Assembly: GCA_963556145.1 (NCBI GenBank)
Contig: OY744462.1
Coordinates: 2,914,001 to 2,978,000 of the forward strand
Length of the DNA: 64,000 bases
Reading direction: 5' to 3'
From: Hygrocybe punicea
Lineage: Eukaryota; Basidiomycota; Agaricomycetes; Agaricales; Hygrophoraceae
In this document: piece by piece, positions 23,554 to 36,320 of the stretch
Position numbering within the stretch: the stretch's first letter is position 1
How the letters are laid out: each line of letters opens with the position of its first letter
Position numbers and translations under genes: made by a program
Notes under the pieces: generated by a model
The model's input: only the letters and a program-made list of their open reading frames with translations
Told to the model about the DNA's origin: nothing
Databases searched by the model: none

Positions 23554-24536
23554 TCTATTGCCCCTTACCTTCTCTCTGTCTCTGCCATCACCATGGTCAT
23601 TGTCCACAAGCCAACAGGTGTATGACCAGTCATCAGTGTCGTGCCAGCAAGAGGAGAGGGTGGACACTCACCTGCCTGTCCTAGCCTTGTTTCTCTGCTT
23701 TGACCTTCCTGGGCATGTCGCCATTCGTTGCTGCTGTTGCCGCTGGTAGCCACTGCCAGCTGTCATGGCTGCTGTTGTCGCTGTTGCTGTTGCCACCGTT
23801 GCTGCTGCCGCTATTGCCGTTGCAGCCATTGCAGCCGCATTGCTGCTGCCACTATCATCATTGCAGCCATTGCAGCTGCACCGCTGCTGCTGCTGCTGTT
23901 GTTGCCGCTGTTGTGCTGGGTGTTGCTGTTGGGGTCCGGCCTCCTTCCCGGGTGCAGGGTGTTTGGAGGTGGGGGGTCCTCATTTGGTGTTGGCATTGAC
24001 GTGGACTGTGGTACAAGATTAGAAGAAAAGAATGAAAACAAAACAAAATTCCATACCTGGGCAGCGGGGGTGGGCACGCTGCCATCCCACTGCATCTGTT
24101 TTACTACCTTTCCTGTCGTTCCCATCTCCTCCCCGTTTGGTCGGATTGTGGTCATCTGGGGGCCATTGCTGGCCATTGGGTTTCCCTCCCTGTCTACGCT
24201 GCTTTCAGCTGCGTCCTCTTCATTGTGAATGTTGAGAGCGTGGGCATGGGTGTGGGCATGGGCGTCAGAGGAAATAGTCAGTAACACAATATAAAAACAA
24301 AAACAGCAATAAAAAAACATACTGATGCAGGGTGGGCACATCACCACCCCTCCATAGCCACCTGTGTTTATCCAGGTAGTGAAGTTGCTGTTTCTGTTGG
24401 TGCTGTTGCCATTGCCATTCCTGTTCCTGTTCCTGTTTCCGCTGTCGGGTTCATTGTAGCCCATTGTTGTTATTGCAGTCAAGTATTTGAGTAAAAGAAA
24501 TTGAATACTTACCAACCATGGTCATACTTGTTTAGA
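23554..24536 (-). repeat. Segment duplicated at 47844-48677 and 50734-50816
   Basis: Inverted copy, roughly 95% or more identical, of the segment at 47844-48677 continued at 50734-50816. In that second copy Helitron C interrupts it. In this copy Helitron 3' ends abut both sides (L at 23553, A at 24537). It carries a GTAAGT donor near 24510 and simple repeats of CTG/CAG type. It is probably part of a non-autonomous hAT-type element, because the second copy begins with TAGTGTTGCC at 47538. Confidence 0.65.
23811..24515 (-). CDS. Low-complexity Asn/Ser/Ala-rich ORF, element-borne
   Basis: Open frame of 234 codons on the minus strand, mirrored by 47852-48556 on the plus strand. It shows NRNRNGNGN-type repeats, a hydrophobic stretch that looks intronic (between GTATGT-like donors and TAG-like acceptors) and a C-terminal Ser/Ala run from CAG repeats. 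A module W-D-G-x-V-P-T-P ending at a CAG|GTATGG donor suggests it is spliced. The reading frame as drawn probably spans introns. No domain is recognised, and the coding status is uncertain. Confidence 0.35.
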   Translation of the reverse strand: MVSIQFLLLKYLTAITTMGYNEPDSGNRNRNRNGNGNSTNRNSNFTTWINTGGYGGVVMCPPCISMFFYCCFCFYIVLLTISSDAHAHTHAHALNIHNEEDAAESSVDREGNPMASNGPQMTTIRPNGEEMGTTGKVVKQMQWDGSVPTPAAQVWNFVLFSFFSSNLVPQSTSMPTPNEDPPPPNTLHPGRRPDPNSNTQHNSGNNSSSSSGAAAMAAMMIVAAAMRLQWLQRQ

Positions 24537-24634
24537 GGGCCAGTGCTTCGCATGGCATGAACGAGTTCTTCCCAAAGGTCCATCCTTTACCCTCCACCGA
24601 CCTACCATTACCTTATAAATCATATTGAGGAACA

Positions 24635-25084
24635 CTAATACATAATTCCTTGCAACCCCAACAACTTGATGCTTTTGTCAGTCTCCAACTCAAGTGTCAG
24701 ACTGGTCACAATGTCCATAAATGGAAATTCAAGAATAAACACAGGTGGAACTTTATTGTAGAACCAGAATTGTTGCATATCAGATTGACACTTGAAACAT
24801 CTTCTACATGTTTGTTGGGACAATGTTTGCATCCAATTCATAGTAGACTCTTGAACTGAAGTTTCTCCATGTAAAACATAATCAAGTTGATTATCCACTG
24901 GTTTTTCAGTAAATTTACACCTTGTACATTGATGCTGAGAAGATGCAACTATGGTATCTATATGTAAAAGATCCTTGGCTAGAGTGGCAACACTGATTCC
25001 AACAGGTCCCATTGCAGGATGCTCATCATGCAAAACAGCTATTAATTGATTTCTGAGTTGCACAAATGTTATATTGCCTTTCAA
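24635..25084 (-). pseudogene. Fragment of Helitron USP-like protease domain
   Basis: A 149-codon fragment collinear with the L protease domain from about 22460 to 22920. Shared motifs are GISVATLAKDL, HxDTIVASSQHQC, two CxxC zinc pairs and MNWMQTLSQ. Identity is only about 55-60%, so it comes from a different Helitron lineage than L and R. The catalytic Cys segment and the final His box are missing. It looks like a remnant carried by Helitron A. Confidence 0.75.
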
Positions 25085-25550
25085 TATATCTGAGAAGCCA
25101 TCAGATAAGTAGTCAGATAATTATTCATATCATTTCAGACCATGCCAACTGATTTTCCTTCCAGATAATACCACTTTGGGTGTCAGTTTACCTTTTAGTT
25201 CATCCACAGCTCACCATGTACAAAAGATTGTTCAAATCTAATTATAGCAGTATGTAGCCCTCAAAGAATAGTACAACTTTCTCTCTATAACCATCTCAAT
25301 CCATGCAGTATTTCATGAGATACAAGATTCAGTGCTTGAAATTCCCCTAAGTCAAAATTTCTCAATTGCAAAAAGTGGAGTGTCATGAAGTACTAAAACA
25401 ACTATAATCAGAAAGGCTTTTCCTGACTAGATGCATGCATGCATTTCTCTAAACAAATATATTGATAGAAGGGTATCTACTTAAATATATTACTAGATAC
25501 AAAGAAGGTGAGGGAGGGGGTGCAAAAGGTGGAAACATGGGCTTCAAAAC
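25085..25550. other. AT-rich interior of Helitron A, no gene seen
   Basis: Decayed sequence between the protease fragment and the minisatellite. Some codon-like similarity to the protease linker may persist near 25085-25150. Nothing else is recognised. Confidence 0.4.
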
Positions 25551-25555
25551 CCTTT

Positions 25556-26840
25556 TCCTCTCGTTTTCTATGGTAACAAAGTGCAGGGGCTGGCCGGAGG
25601 GTGCTCAAAAATGGGGTGAGAGGGTTCATCCTGGTGGTCAAAAAAGATGGGGGCTGGTGGGGCAGAGGGCAGAAACACGAGGCATTTCCACCCCCCCTGA
25701 CCTGGCATTTTCTATGGCAACAAGGCGCGGGGTGTGTACTCGCCAGGGGTGGTTAAAAATGGGGCAGGATGGATCGTCCTGGTGGTCAGAAAAAGTAAGG
25801 AGGGCCTGTTGGGGCAGAAGATGGCAGCGAGGGCGCCAGACCCCCCATTGTCTCGTTTGCCATGGAAACGTGGCACGGGGGAGGTGTACTGGCCAGGGTT
25901 GGACGAAAATGGGGTGGGAGCTGTCCTGGTGGTCAAAAAGATGGGGGCTGGTGGGGCAGAAGGTGGAAAGGTGAGGGATTAGGATCCCCCAGCCTCTCGT
26001 TTTCTACAGATACGAGTCATGGGGGCCATGTACTGGCCAGGGGTGTTCAAAAACAGGGTGGGTGGGGTCATCCTGGTGGTCAAAAAAGTGGGGGCAGGCT
26101 GGTGAGGCAGAAGGCGGAAAGGCAAGGGATTAGGATCCCCTGGCCTCTCATTTTCTATGGCAACGGGGCGCGGAGGACGTATACTGGCCGGGGTTGGTCG
26201 AAAATGGGGCACGGGGACTGGTCCTGGTGATCAAAAAAAGGGGGGCAGGCTGGTGAGGCAGAAAGTGGAAACGCCAGGGATTCAGACCCCCTATCCTCTC
26301 ATTTTTTATTGCAATGAGTCACAGGGGGCATGTACTGGCCAGGATTGGTTGAAATTGGGGTGGGGGGACTGGCCCTGGTGATCAACAAAAGGGGGCGAGC
26401 TAGTGAGGCAGAAGGCAGATACACAAGGGATTTGGACCCCCTGGCCTCTCCTTTTCAATGGAAACGAGTCACGGGGGGCATGTACTGGCTGGGGGTGGTC
26501 GAAAACGGGGCGGGAAGGGGCATCCTGGTGGGTGAAAATGGGGTGGTGGTAGAAAAAGGGAGTCTGGTGGTGGTTGGGCAGACAGCCGGATCACAAGGGC
26601 TTGAGACCCCCCCGGCTCGTTTTCAATGAAAACGGAGTGCGGGCAGTGTAGGCTAGCTGGGGGTGGTCGAAAACGAGATGGGAGCGGGTGTCCTGGTGGT
26701 AGAAAATGAGGTGGTGGTGGTGGTTGCACAGACAGCTGGAACATGAGGGCCTAAAGCCCCCCGACCATTCGTTTTCAACCCAAACGAGGTGCAGGGGTTG
26801 ATTCATGTCAGCCATGGTCGAAATCGCTGGGACAGCAGGT
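25556..26840. repeat. Minisatellite, ~150-bp unit, about 8-9 copies
   Basis: Units are anchored by CTATGGCAACRRGGCG-like starts near 25567, 25711, 25859, 26003, 26153, 26306, 26456, 26624 and 26775. Each continues with TACTGGCCAGGG, GGTGGTC.AAAA and TCCTGGTGGTCAAAAA. It is G-rich on the plus strand. Units range from about 144 to 168 bp. The long frames in this array are repeat artefacts. Confidence 0.85.
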
Positions 26841-26859
26841 CTTGACTGTGGAAGAAGTT

Positions 26860-27206
26860 GGGGAGTCGAGAGCTGAGACTCCTGTGATGCAAAGTGACAA
26901 CTTCCTTTTTTAATCAAATTCCACGTCATATAATGTTTTTTTCTCATCCATTAGAGTGGTTTTGTATTTTTCATGACCTCAAGATAAATCCTATATTCCT
27001 GACAATATTCGAGGACAAAATTCCAAAAATCTAATTTATTCATGATTTTTTTCCAAAAAAAACGAGTTAGGAATGCAGAATTTGGCTCTATAGTTGATTT
27101 CAAACATTAATCAATTAATTAATTGATTAAATTATATACTTACTGATGAACTGCCCTATATCCTGGACTGATAAGAACGATTCTTTCATAAATGGAAGAA
27201 CTCGTA
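26860..27206 (-). repeat. Conserved 5' block of Helitron A
   Basis: About 330 bp, similar to 28220-28519 of Helitron B. It includes ATCAAATTCC, GATAAATCCTATATTC, AATGCAGAATTTGGCTCTAT, a (TTAA)n tract and the ATATCCTGGACTG terminal hairpin block. The two blocks are followed by different minisatellites. Confidence 0.75.
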
Positions 27207-27734
27207 ATCATTGTATTATGTGTCGACTTGTTTTCTGGTAAAGATGCTTCTCCGATGCACCTATTGACAACACCTGGCTAGTACACACCATCTCATTTGT
27301 TGTATATATGCATGTCATGATTTAATAAGAAAAAACATTATTTACACAAATATAGCAAGTCTCAAAGGACATCTGACAAAGTCATAGTGTCACGTCCTCA
27401 GAGAGATCACCCTTATTTAATTTTACTGAGTGTCCTTCTGGACAAGTCTCAAGGGAGGTCTGACGAAGTCCCGGTCTTGAGTCATCGAAGGGTCCAGTGA
27501 GACCGTCCTCAAAACCACACATCCAGAGGGTGGAAGTGAATGACGCACAGACTGCACAATTACAACTCCCATGGCACAGATTGCCCCCTCTACTTATATT
27601 GGAGATTGAAGGAGGGTCGTGTACAGACTGCACAATCACACCTTCCATGGCTCAGATAGCCACCCTTCTATGCTACGCAGCTAGGAAAACTAAGGAAACT
27701 AATGAAACTACATGTCAGTACTGACCTCTCGGCT
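27207..27734. other. Interior of Helitron B, no gene seen
   Basis: Contains short direct repeats (CAAGTCTCAA.G..TCTGAC.AAGTC at about 27355 and 27449; CAGACTGCACAAT at about 27547 and 27623). No supported coding region. Confidence 0.4.
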
Positions 27735-28200
27735 GCAGGGGATAGAGATCTGGTGTATGGGGGGGCATGAGGAGGAGGGGGTCAGTACAACTCAACAGGA
27801 CACATCGGACGATGTTTGGGGGTGTACTTACAGTCCATTGGGTCCCCCCATCTGCTCCTCAAGTGGTGTTGTGGTCCGACTTCGGGGAGTAGAGATCTGG
27901 TGTATGGGGGGGGCAGGAGGAGGAGGCAGTCAGTGTGGTTGAACGGGAGGCATCGGACCACTTCTGGGGGTGTACTTACAGTCCAGTGTGTCCCTCCTAA
28001 CAGATCCTACAGTGGTTTTGCTGTCCGACTTCGGGGGGTAGAGATCTGGTTTGGGGGGGCATGAGGAGGAGGGGGTCAGTACAACTCAACAGGACACATC
28101 GGACCACTTGTGGGGCTGTACTTACAGTCAATTTGGTCCTACATGACTGCTCCTGACTCAGTTTTGTGGTGCACGATCCGCAGGTAGAGATTTGAGACTG
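27735..28200. repeat. ~147-bp tandem repeat in Helitron B, 3-4 copies
   Basis: Units are anchored by TAGAGATCTGGTGTATGGGGG at 27740, 27887, 28037 and a degenerate copy at 28183. They are joined by ACAACTCAACAGGACACATCGG and GTGTACTTACAGTCCA. It is G-rich and unlike the minisatellite of Helitron A although the 5' ends match. Confidence 0.8.
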
Positions 28201-28519
28201 GGGGAGTACTGAGAAAGACTCTGTGACTGACTGTGACATTTGCCTTTTTAGATCAAATTCCGCATCATACAAATTCTTTTTCTCATCCTTCAGCACGGTT
28301 TGTGATTTTTTACAACCTCAACATAAATCCTATATTCATGAAAATATTTGAGGATAAAATTCAGAAAATCTAGTTTATTTGTGATTTTTAACAAAAAAAA
28401 AGGGTTAGAAATGCAGAATTTGGCTCTATGGTTGATTTCAAACATTAATTAATTACTGACGATCCGCCATATATCCTGGACTGACAAGAACGATTCTTCC
28501 ATAAATGGAAGAACTCGTA

Positions 28520-31500
28520 ACAAATCCTTCTTGTCCATTTGTAATGCAGAGTTCAGTGGCATCATTATTGTGAAGCATCACAGGCATTCCAAGACACAAA
28601 GAGAGTTTCCCAGAAAAGTTATCAGTTGCAGCATGTCGCACTTTCCATATCTCTCTTTGTGTATCAAAGTCTATGTCACTGGATTGATGTATAGCTTTTG
28701 ATTTGGGCTTGTTTCTCACAGAATCCTTGTCTTTTCCCCACTTGTCAATAGAATAGAAGTTGGTCAAGTTCTGGTTGGTGTCAGAAGCAAATCTTTCACA
28801 TCCAAGAAGATTGATTTGATCCTTCTGTGAGTGAATGCCACATATGATAGGAACATTTCTAAAAGTTTTGGAGGCAATGTTGGGCTGGTCTGGACGTTTG
28901 CCTGCAATTCTGGTTCTCAAAAATTGAATGTCCTGTGGAGTACATTTGCCATAGCGCATGTTGACAAGGACAGTTCTGAACAATGCATCCTCAGTTGTTT
29001 GGGTCCTCTGTCTCATGTTTTCTCTGAGAATCACAACTGTGGTCACTTGATGCCAGAGTGCTTTGCCAATTGCAGTTTCCTGAGAGTGTGTTGTCAAGGC
29101 TGATGTGTTCTGAGTGCCAACTGTTCCACTGTACAATGGTGCACCTCCAACTGGTGGTAACTGAGCAAAGTCTCCAGCAAATATCATGTTGATTCCACCA
29201 AATGGCATGTCATGTATGTTCAAAGCTTTAGCTAGTCTAGCACTGATTTTGTAGAGATCATGACAAGACAGCATTGAGACTTCATCAATGAAAATATAGT
29301 CAACTCCTTCTAGTCTACCTTTGAGCTGAGCAATGCCTATTGCTTCATTTCTATTTGACATGTTTGGATTGATGCCCAGGAAGTGGTGATAAGTTGAGCC
29401 ATTTTGCAGATCTGCAGAAGTACCAGTAGGACCAAGAATAACAAATCTGTGAGACTCATGTGCAGTGTCAAAGAACTCAACAACTGCTTTGATGACTTGT
29501 GATTTTCCAGTGCCAGCCATTCCAGCAATATTCATTTTCAATTGCTCACTGCTGGGAGATGAAGCATGATTTGCAATGATCCTAAAGGCCCTTTTCTGCT
29601 CAGCATTCAAGCTGAATTTTCTAACTGTAGCATCAATTAGCTGTTGTCTTTGTGCATTTGCAGCCCTGAAAGTTTACATTAAGTGTGATTGGTCCACAAC
29701 CATCACATCATTTTCATTTGGATCAGTATATGTTTTGTGTGACATAGACTTTGAGTTTGCAGGAATGTGTTGATTGCGCTCATCTAGTATTTCTTGTCTC
29801 TGGTCTTGAACAACTTGTTTCCATTGACTACCAGGTTGATTCATTTCAACTTCAAGTGGAGCAGAATTTACTGTAATTAAACCATCTGGACATGGATCAA
29901 GCCAACCAATGTTTCTGACAATGTTTTCAGTGGCATCCATTTGAGCTTTGATTAGTCTACCATGTTGACCAAGTTCAGAGTATTTGTTAGTGCCATAAGC
30001 TGCATTGTTTTTGTCCTGCTCATAATTGTCATCTCCAAAGTCACCACCATTTTGAATGTTGTCATCATCCAAGTGTGAAATCATGTCTGAAGTCATAAAT
30101 TGAGGACAAGTGCCATCTAACACTGCTCCTTGTCTAAGCTGAGCAGAATAGTCATCTCTGGCATCAAGGCATTCATATCTCAGATTAAAGTTATCCATAA
30201 TTTCTAATTGCTTTTCAGTGAATTCATGATGAGTGAATACTTCATCCCATGAGTGCAGTTCACTTTTGAGGCCATTGCCAGATCTCCATGGTTTGAACAG
30301 AGTGAGCATTGTGGGTGCAATAGTATTCTCTGTCTCCTCTATCACGTCTGGGCAGTGAACCACCAACAAAGTTTGGAACAACATGCTGCCTCTTTTCATT
30401 GAATTCTATGCAGTGTGATTCATATAATGGGTGATCTTCTAGGAAAAGCTTGGTATCTTCTTGGACAGACTCAGTGCTATCAGACTCATTGTTCTCTGAA
30501 TCACATTCTATGAAAGTGTCATTATCTGTAATGTTCAGATCATCAAATTCTATGTGCAGGTCATTACTGGTAGATACATTAGATCTCGAAGTTTTTTTGT
30601 GAGTTATAGTTTGTGGCTCAGATTCCAAGACATCTAACTCATCATCACTGTTTATGTCATCATGAGGTTTTTGAATGTTTCTCTTGACTCTTTCTGCACC
30701 CTGCACCCATTCATATAAATTCATGTCTTCATAATGAGTTGGTCTGTAAATATAGTCATGCACAGCAGATAGTCCTATGAATTTTCCCTTTTGATTGTGC
30801 AGTACAACCTTTTCAGATTCAACTTGCATGTCATCATTTTCATCTGGATTCCAAGCTTTCTGGACTTCTCTCACATAGTTTCGCCAATAAACAGGAATGA
30901 ATTTGTGACTGGTATAATGGTCTGGGTTGCTAAGCAGATACATTGAAGCCATTGGACCACCAATCTCAAGTTTTGCAGTCAAAGCATTTATAATCTGGGT
31001 GATGAGTTTTCTAGCTTTGTCCTTTCTTTTCATGGATCCTCCAAGCATTTCTGAGTTTCTGTCAAACACACTTCTAATGGTATCAAATATACTATATGTT
31101 TTCAATCCAGGTTTTGTAATATAGTCAGAAATATATGCTACAATTGCTTTGATTGCGGTACCAGAAAGAAGACTTGTAATATCAGAATTGCAGCGCAGTA
31201 GAAATGTCACAAGTGGTGTCAATGTATTGATCCATGCTTCACCCTTTTTCATATTCAATGCACCCGTTTTTGGGTCTACTTGTGTTGATTCAAACAAAGG
31301 TCTGGGAAATCTAGCTTTGCATTTACCATGTTTGTTCATGCAACTGGGTCTGTCTTTTCTCTGGACTTTCTCATTGTTTGAACTATTTCTGCCACAATTA
31401 TGAACATTTGAGCATAGGATCAAATGATCAACAGTGTTTTCAAATCTCTTCCACCATGAATTAATTTGTTTGCAATCATTGCAATGGATGTCACTGTTCA

Positions 31501-34500
31501 CATCATGCTTATTTGTACACATAGGTGGGGGTGCTTCAGGTAGAGTCTGAGTGGGATCCTTATAGTCTTCTTGTTCAGACTTATGGTTGACTTTAGCTTT
31601 CACTTCATCCATTGTTCCAGTCATGAATTCACCAATATGTACGCTTTCTAGATACTGAACAAAAGCTTGTTGGAAATCTGAATTTGGATCCATTATTCTA
31701 TCTCTGATTTCCTGAGGTGACAGACACCCTTTGAGCCATAGTAGCATGTGCATGTGAAGTGTGAGACGTCCTTGTTGCTCCACTGTGCCATAGTATGCCT
31801 TGGTGTCACCATAAAAGCCAGAATGCTTTGAACCAACTCCAAGAACATGTTTGATAAATAGTTCTACCATAAAGTGAAAGAATCTAGCACCAGCCACTGG
31901 ATTTTCAGCAATAAGTCTGTAACACTCATCATACCCTCTAAGTTCAGGTGTAAAGTTTTCTTTGGTATCAGCAAAATACAAGGACAGTGGATGCATGTTA
32001 TCAGCTGGTGAAAATGTGATAAACCATGAAGGTGCACCCACAAAGGACATCAGAGACCATACTTCATTTCTCATATATTTCTTGCTTGTGAGTGATCCTT
32101 TTACATGACTGCCTACATGATCAATATCTTTAATCAATTGAAAACAAAGTTTCTCTTCATCTGTTTCTGGAGTGACATGTTCACCATCTTCCATTTTCCT
32201 AGCAATGTTATTCAAAACTCCAAGATCCACATCCATCAATCTTTGTGAAATATGTTCAAATTTTGCTTTTTCAGCTAATAAATAGCCAGCTGTTGTAGAC
32301 TCCTTTATTTGCTCATGATTAAAAGCAATCAAAGGAAAGTGTGGATCTTTTTGAAACCTCTTGTCATAATACATCAATAAATGTCTCTTATGTTTAATTT
32401 CAGAAATCCTGCCTTGAATCAGAGAATTGCCAATTCCACCAAGTCCATAGGGAAATAACCATGGCATCATTTGAGGAAACAACTGAGCATTATTATAGAT
32501 GGATTGTGGATCACTCTCATGTCCAATTGCCAAAATCTTGTTATTCTCCATCAGATGTTTTAATGTAATAGCTTTTATGGCCTTGATACTTTTGGTTGAG
32601 TATTCTTCTCCAGTCAGACCATGAACTACAAATGGACACATGCCAGTCTCAGTTCCTTCTTCCTCTTCCATGTCATTCACAGCAGTAGCTTCTGGGTTTT
32701 TGTTAATGAATGATTGTCTGTACTCTACCACAACTGGTATGTCATTCTCAGGATATTGCTTCAAATTTTCTTCTGAGATTTCCAAGTCAAAGTAGTCACA
32801 ATGATTCAGTTTCAACCAATTCAATGCACTTGCAACTTTGTTTCTTCTAACAAGCAATGGTGTTCTCTCAAAATCAGACTTGGTAGGTTTGCATGGTCCT
32901 GTATAGATGAATGCAAGTACTTCATCCAACTCATCAACAGGTGGGGGTAAAATGTCATAAATCTTTGGAGTTGGATTGGCAAATATAATAGCATTGGCTC
33001 TCATCTTATGCATTCCTGAAGAAACTCGAACTATACATCTGTTATGTCTCACTCTAGCAATAAGCAGTTGTTCTGCATAAGACAAATTACTCAATTCATC
33101 AGGAATTTGTCCAGGCCATAAACCATTTGCAAGAGACATAGCAGGACGTTTGCCTTTCATCAAAGACTTGTAACACTTCTGGCAAATGCCAAGGAGATCT
33201 TCATTTATTATAGGGTTATCTGAAGATTCAATTGGATCATCAATTGAGAAGTGCTCTTTGTGAGTTACACCAGATTGTTTCAAACAACTTAAATTCAACT
33301 CTGTGTAACTTTGTAATTGCAGGACTGGTGTTAATCTTCCACAGACAGCACAACCAGATTCAATAAATTTGTTGGGAGAGGTATCACTACAAAATCCTGA
33401 AATAATACTATGTTGCAATGTTGCTGAAGGTGGATTGGGTGGAAATTGAATGTTATCTCTATATGTTTGAACAGCCATCTGGTTAATTTGTGCATGCTGC
33501 TCAAGGTGATTCATGTTATATCTTCTAACTGCATTTAGTGTGTGTTCCAGATGCTTCTCATGATTATCAATTTTAAATTTTGTAACAGCTGCACGGTTTT
33601 GTCTTGCATGCTTCTCAGGATGTTCAAGGTGAAATTTCTGCACAGCTGCAAGGTTTTGTATCACATGCTTCTCAGGATTTTCCAGATTAAATTTCTGTAC
33701 AGCTGCTAGATTTTGCTTTATATGCTTGTCAGGATTTGTACTCTGGAATTTCTGAACAGCTGCTAGATTTTGTTTGGCATGCTTGTCAGGATTTTCCAGA
33801 TGAAATTTCTGTACAGCTGCTAGATTTTGCTTTGTCTGCTTGTCAGGATTTGTACTCTGGAATTTCTGAACAGCTGCTAAATGTTGTTTGGCATGCTTGT
33901 CAGGATGTTCAGTCTGGAATTTCTGGACAGCTGCTAGATTTTGTTTAGCATGCTTGTCAGGGTTTTCATTATGAAATTTTTGCACAGCAGTCAGATTTTG
34001 TTTTGCATGTTTGTCAGGATGTTGTGCTTTGAACTTATTGACTGCTCTGATGTTCAAGGATTTCTTGTGAATTCCAATTGCTTCTTCATCAACAAATTCA
34101 ATACATTCAAAGACAGATACAAATTCTGGGCAATTAGAGCACACATGAGTCTGAATTGCAGTTTGAATTGATGCATGATTCATTTTTGAGTGTACAAGAA
34201 TGCTATGACTAGCTGCAATCACCTTCAAGTTTGCAATGGTCAACTTTGGAATCAACAATTCAAGTGGGTGATTTATAATTACAAGTGACTTTTCAGATGA
34301 TGATTGTAGTGAGAGTGCTTCATTTTTTGACATGTAAGAATGGAATTTACATTTAGCTGCATCCCTACTAGTATTGTCATTGGTTGAAGCAGGCGTTAGT
34401 TCATTAAATGAGAATATATTTGCTTTGCCTCCACCAATGCATTCAATATGCATGTTAGGGTTGAAAGGTATATTTTCAGACTTGAAAATGTCAAATAATT

Positions 34501-35308
34501 TCGAAGTTTTATTGCAAATATATTGAGCAGACACTTGACAAGCTAGGTAATGATACAGAACCAAGAAGAACAACATAATGGCTCCATTGGCTAATATAGG
34601 TCATTTTATAACATATTTCAAGTAAGCTCTGAAGTCATGTTTTCTGAACAGATTCTGTTGAAGTTTTAACTTAGTATACATGCATTTATTAGCAACGCTA
34701 GTTGTACAATGATACACAGAAAGCAAATCAAACATATTTAAGAAGACTTTGGCATATAGTTCAAATAGAAAAGAGGTATGAGCTGATTGACAACCAAAAA
34801 GAACAAATTCACTACTGTTGTGGATACTTGTGATTTGTTCAGGGACTTGTGATGTGAAAGAAGAGATGGACTGGAGACCAATATGATGAACAGGAATGAA
34901 ACTTGGTAAATAAGTGGGATTTTCACACTTTGTCAGATTTTCTTTGTAAAAATTCACAGTAATTGGACACAGCATGACATTTGGTATAACAGAGACAGTT
35001 GGTGTGACATGGACATTTTGTATGACATTTTCAGGAGGCACAAGGCCAATCCCAATGACAGCACATTGTGCCCAAGACATTGCAATGATAAAAATCATAA
35101 GACATTGTGACATGGATGACATTTTTAACATTTTTGTGAACAGGTTTATAGTTTTTTTGAAAATAAAAGCTAGATAATAATATGGATATGTCAAATATAT
35201 CTGGAGAAGATCAATAAACAACATACCAATACAAATTCTAGCACATGAAGAAGTAAAAATCGAAAAAATCCACAAAATTTTGCAGTTTAAGGCTATATAT
35301 AAAAACAA
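28520..35308 (-). pseudogene. Helitron R Rep-helicase, C-terminally truncated
   Basis: Collinear with L: hydrophobic N-terminus (start near 35129), ten 19-residue repeats (about 33440-34040), CxxC zinc motifs, HUH LHMHMLLW (near 31740), Y2 YISDYITK (near 31130), then PIF1 helicase with Walker A (near 29510) and Walker B (near 29285). Breaks are TGA near 34601-34603, a +1 frameshift near 30314 and TAA 29674-29676. The last two are identical to breaks in L. The ORF is cut by Helitron B at 28519, before the last helicase motifs, so no protease domain remains. The 241-codon stretch 30399-29674 is identical in protein sequence to L 19588-20313. Confidence 0.88.
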
Positions 35309-35389
35309 TATGTAAACATTTGATCATAGATGGTAATAGATTCATACCTGAGCCCGAAAAGATCCACTGCAAACCTGTAGGTTAAGAAG

Positions 35390-36320
35390 TGAGCTTATAC
35401 AATCTAAAAAGGTGAAAAAATGTGAAATTTCCACATACTTTGAATGTTGACAGGGAGATTGGCTGTCAAATGATAGATTATTTCAACCAATAATAATTTA
35501 CACCAATAAAAGACATTACCAGTGCTCCAAGATGCAAAACAGAGCCAGAGAAAAGAAAAAGCATGAAAATCTGAAGAATTTTCGACTTTTTTGTCTATAG
35601 AAGGAAAGATTACATCAGCATCGGACCCTGCATGGTGCAGGGACATCACCTGATCCAGATTGCTTTTTTTTGGAGTCTGAATATGGAAAACTGAGCTTAA
35701 ACAAGCAAAAAAGGTGAAAAAACATGAAATTTGTATATACTTTGAAAATTGACAGGGAGATGAGCTGTAAAATGATAGATTATGTTGATAAACAATAAGA
35801 TTTACAAATTGAAGACATTACCTGTGGTCCAGGAAAGGAAATAGAGCCATATAGAAGAAAAAGCATGAAAATCCAAAGGATTTTCAACTTTTATGTCTGA
35901 AAAAGGAAAGCTTATGTCAGCATTGGACCCTGAACAGTCCAGGCACATCACCTGATCCAGATCGCTGTTTTTCGGAGTCTGAATTTGAAAAACTGAGCTT
36001 AAACAAGCTAAAAAGGTGAAAAAATGTGAAATTTACACATACTTTGAAAATTGACAGGGAGATAGGCTATGAAATCATAGATTATGTCAACGAACAACAA
36101 GAGATACAAATTGAAGACATTACTAGTGGTCCAGGAAAGAAAACAGAGCCACAGGAAATAAAAAGCACAAAAATCCGAAGAATTTTGCACTTTTATGTCT
36201 AAAAAAGGAAAGCTTATGTTAGCATTGGACCCTGAATGGTCCAGGCACATCACCTGATCCAGAAAACATTTTTCGGAGTCTGAATATGAAAAACTGAGCT
36301 TAAACGAGCCAAAAAGGTCA
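35390..36320 (-). repeat. Tandem ~302-bp repeat in Helitron R, three copies
   Basis: Inverted equivalent of 4190-4825, with units starting near 36311, 36003, 35694 and a partial one near 35392. Non-coding. Confidence 0.75.

Larger units (their letters stand above)
24537..27206 (-). mobile_element. Non-autonomous Helitron A with minisatellite
   Basis: On the minus strand the 5' end TTACGAGTTCTTCCATTTAT lies at 27206, with hairpin GAGTTCTTCCAT/ATGAAAGAATC. The 3' end is at 24537 (GAACTCGTTCATGCC hairpin CTAAACAAG). The 3' boundary is confirmed by the duplicate segment, which has ATGACCATGG uninterrupted at about 47844. Contents from 5' to 3' are a conserved 5' block (27206-26860), a ~150-bp minisatellite, and a fragment of the C-terminal protease domain (25084-24635). 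Confidence 0.78.
27207..28519 (-). mobile_element. Helitron B, 5' part, truncating Helitron R
   Basis: The 5' terminus TTACGAGTTCTTCC begins at 28519, exactly at a T|T dinucleotide of the R helicase gene: R reads GGATTTGT then the element, while L reads GGATTTGTTGTTGG. The conserved 5' block (28519-28220) is followed by a ~147-bp tandem array. No separate 3' end is seen; A lies immediately downstream. The rest of R is not found in the window, so B and A together replaced it. Confidence 0.7.

Noticed and set aside
24635..25084. Missing C-terminus of Helitron R
   Set aside because: Only about 55-60% identical to L, while R and L are about 95% alike; it must come from another lineage.
25500..26840. 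Long overlapping ORFs on both strands, rich in Gly/Trp or Pro
   Set aside because: They are translations of the ~150-bp minisatellite; similar peptides repeat in several frames.
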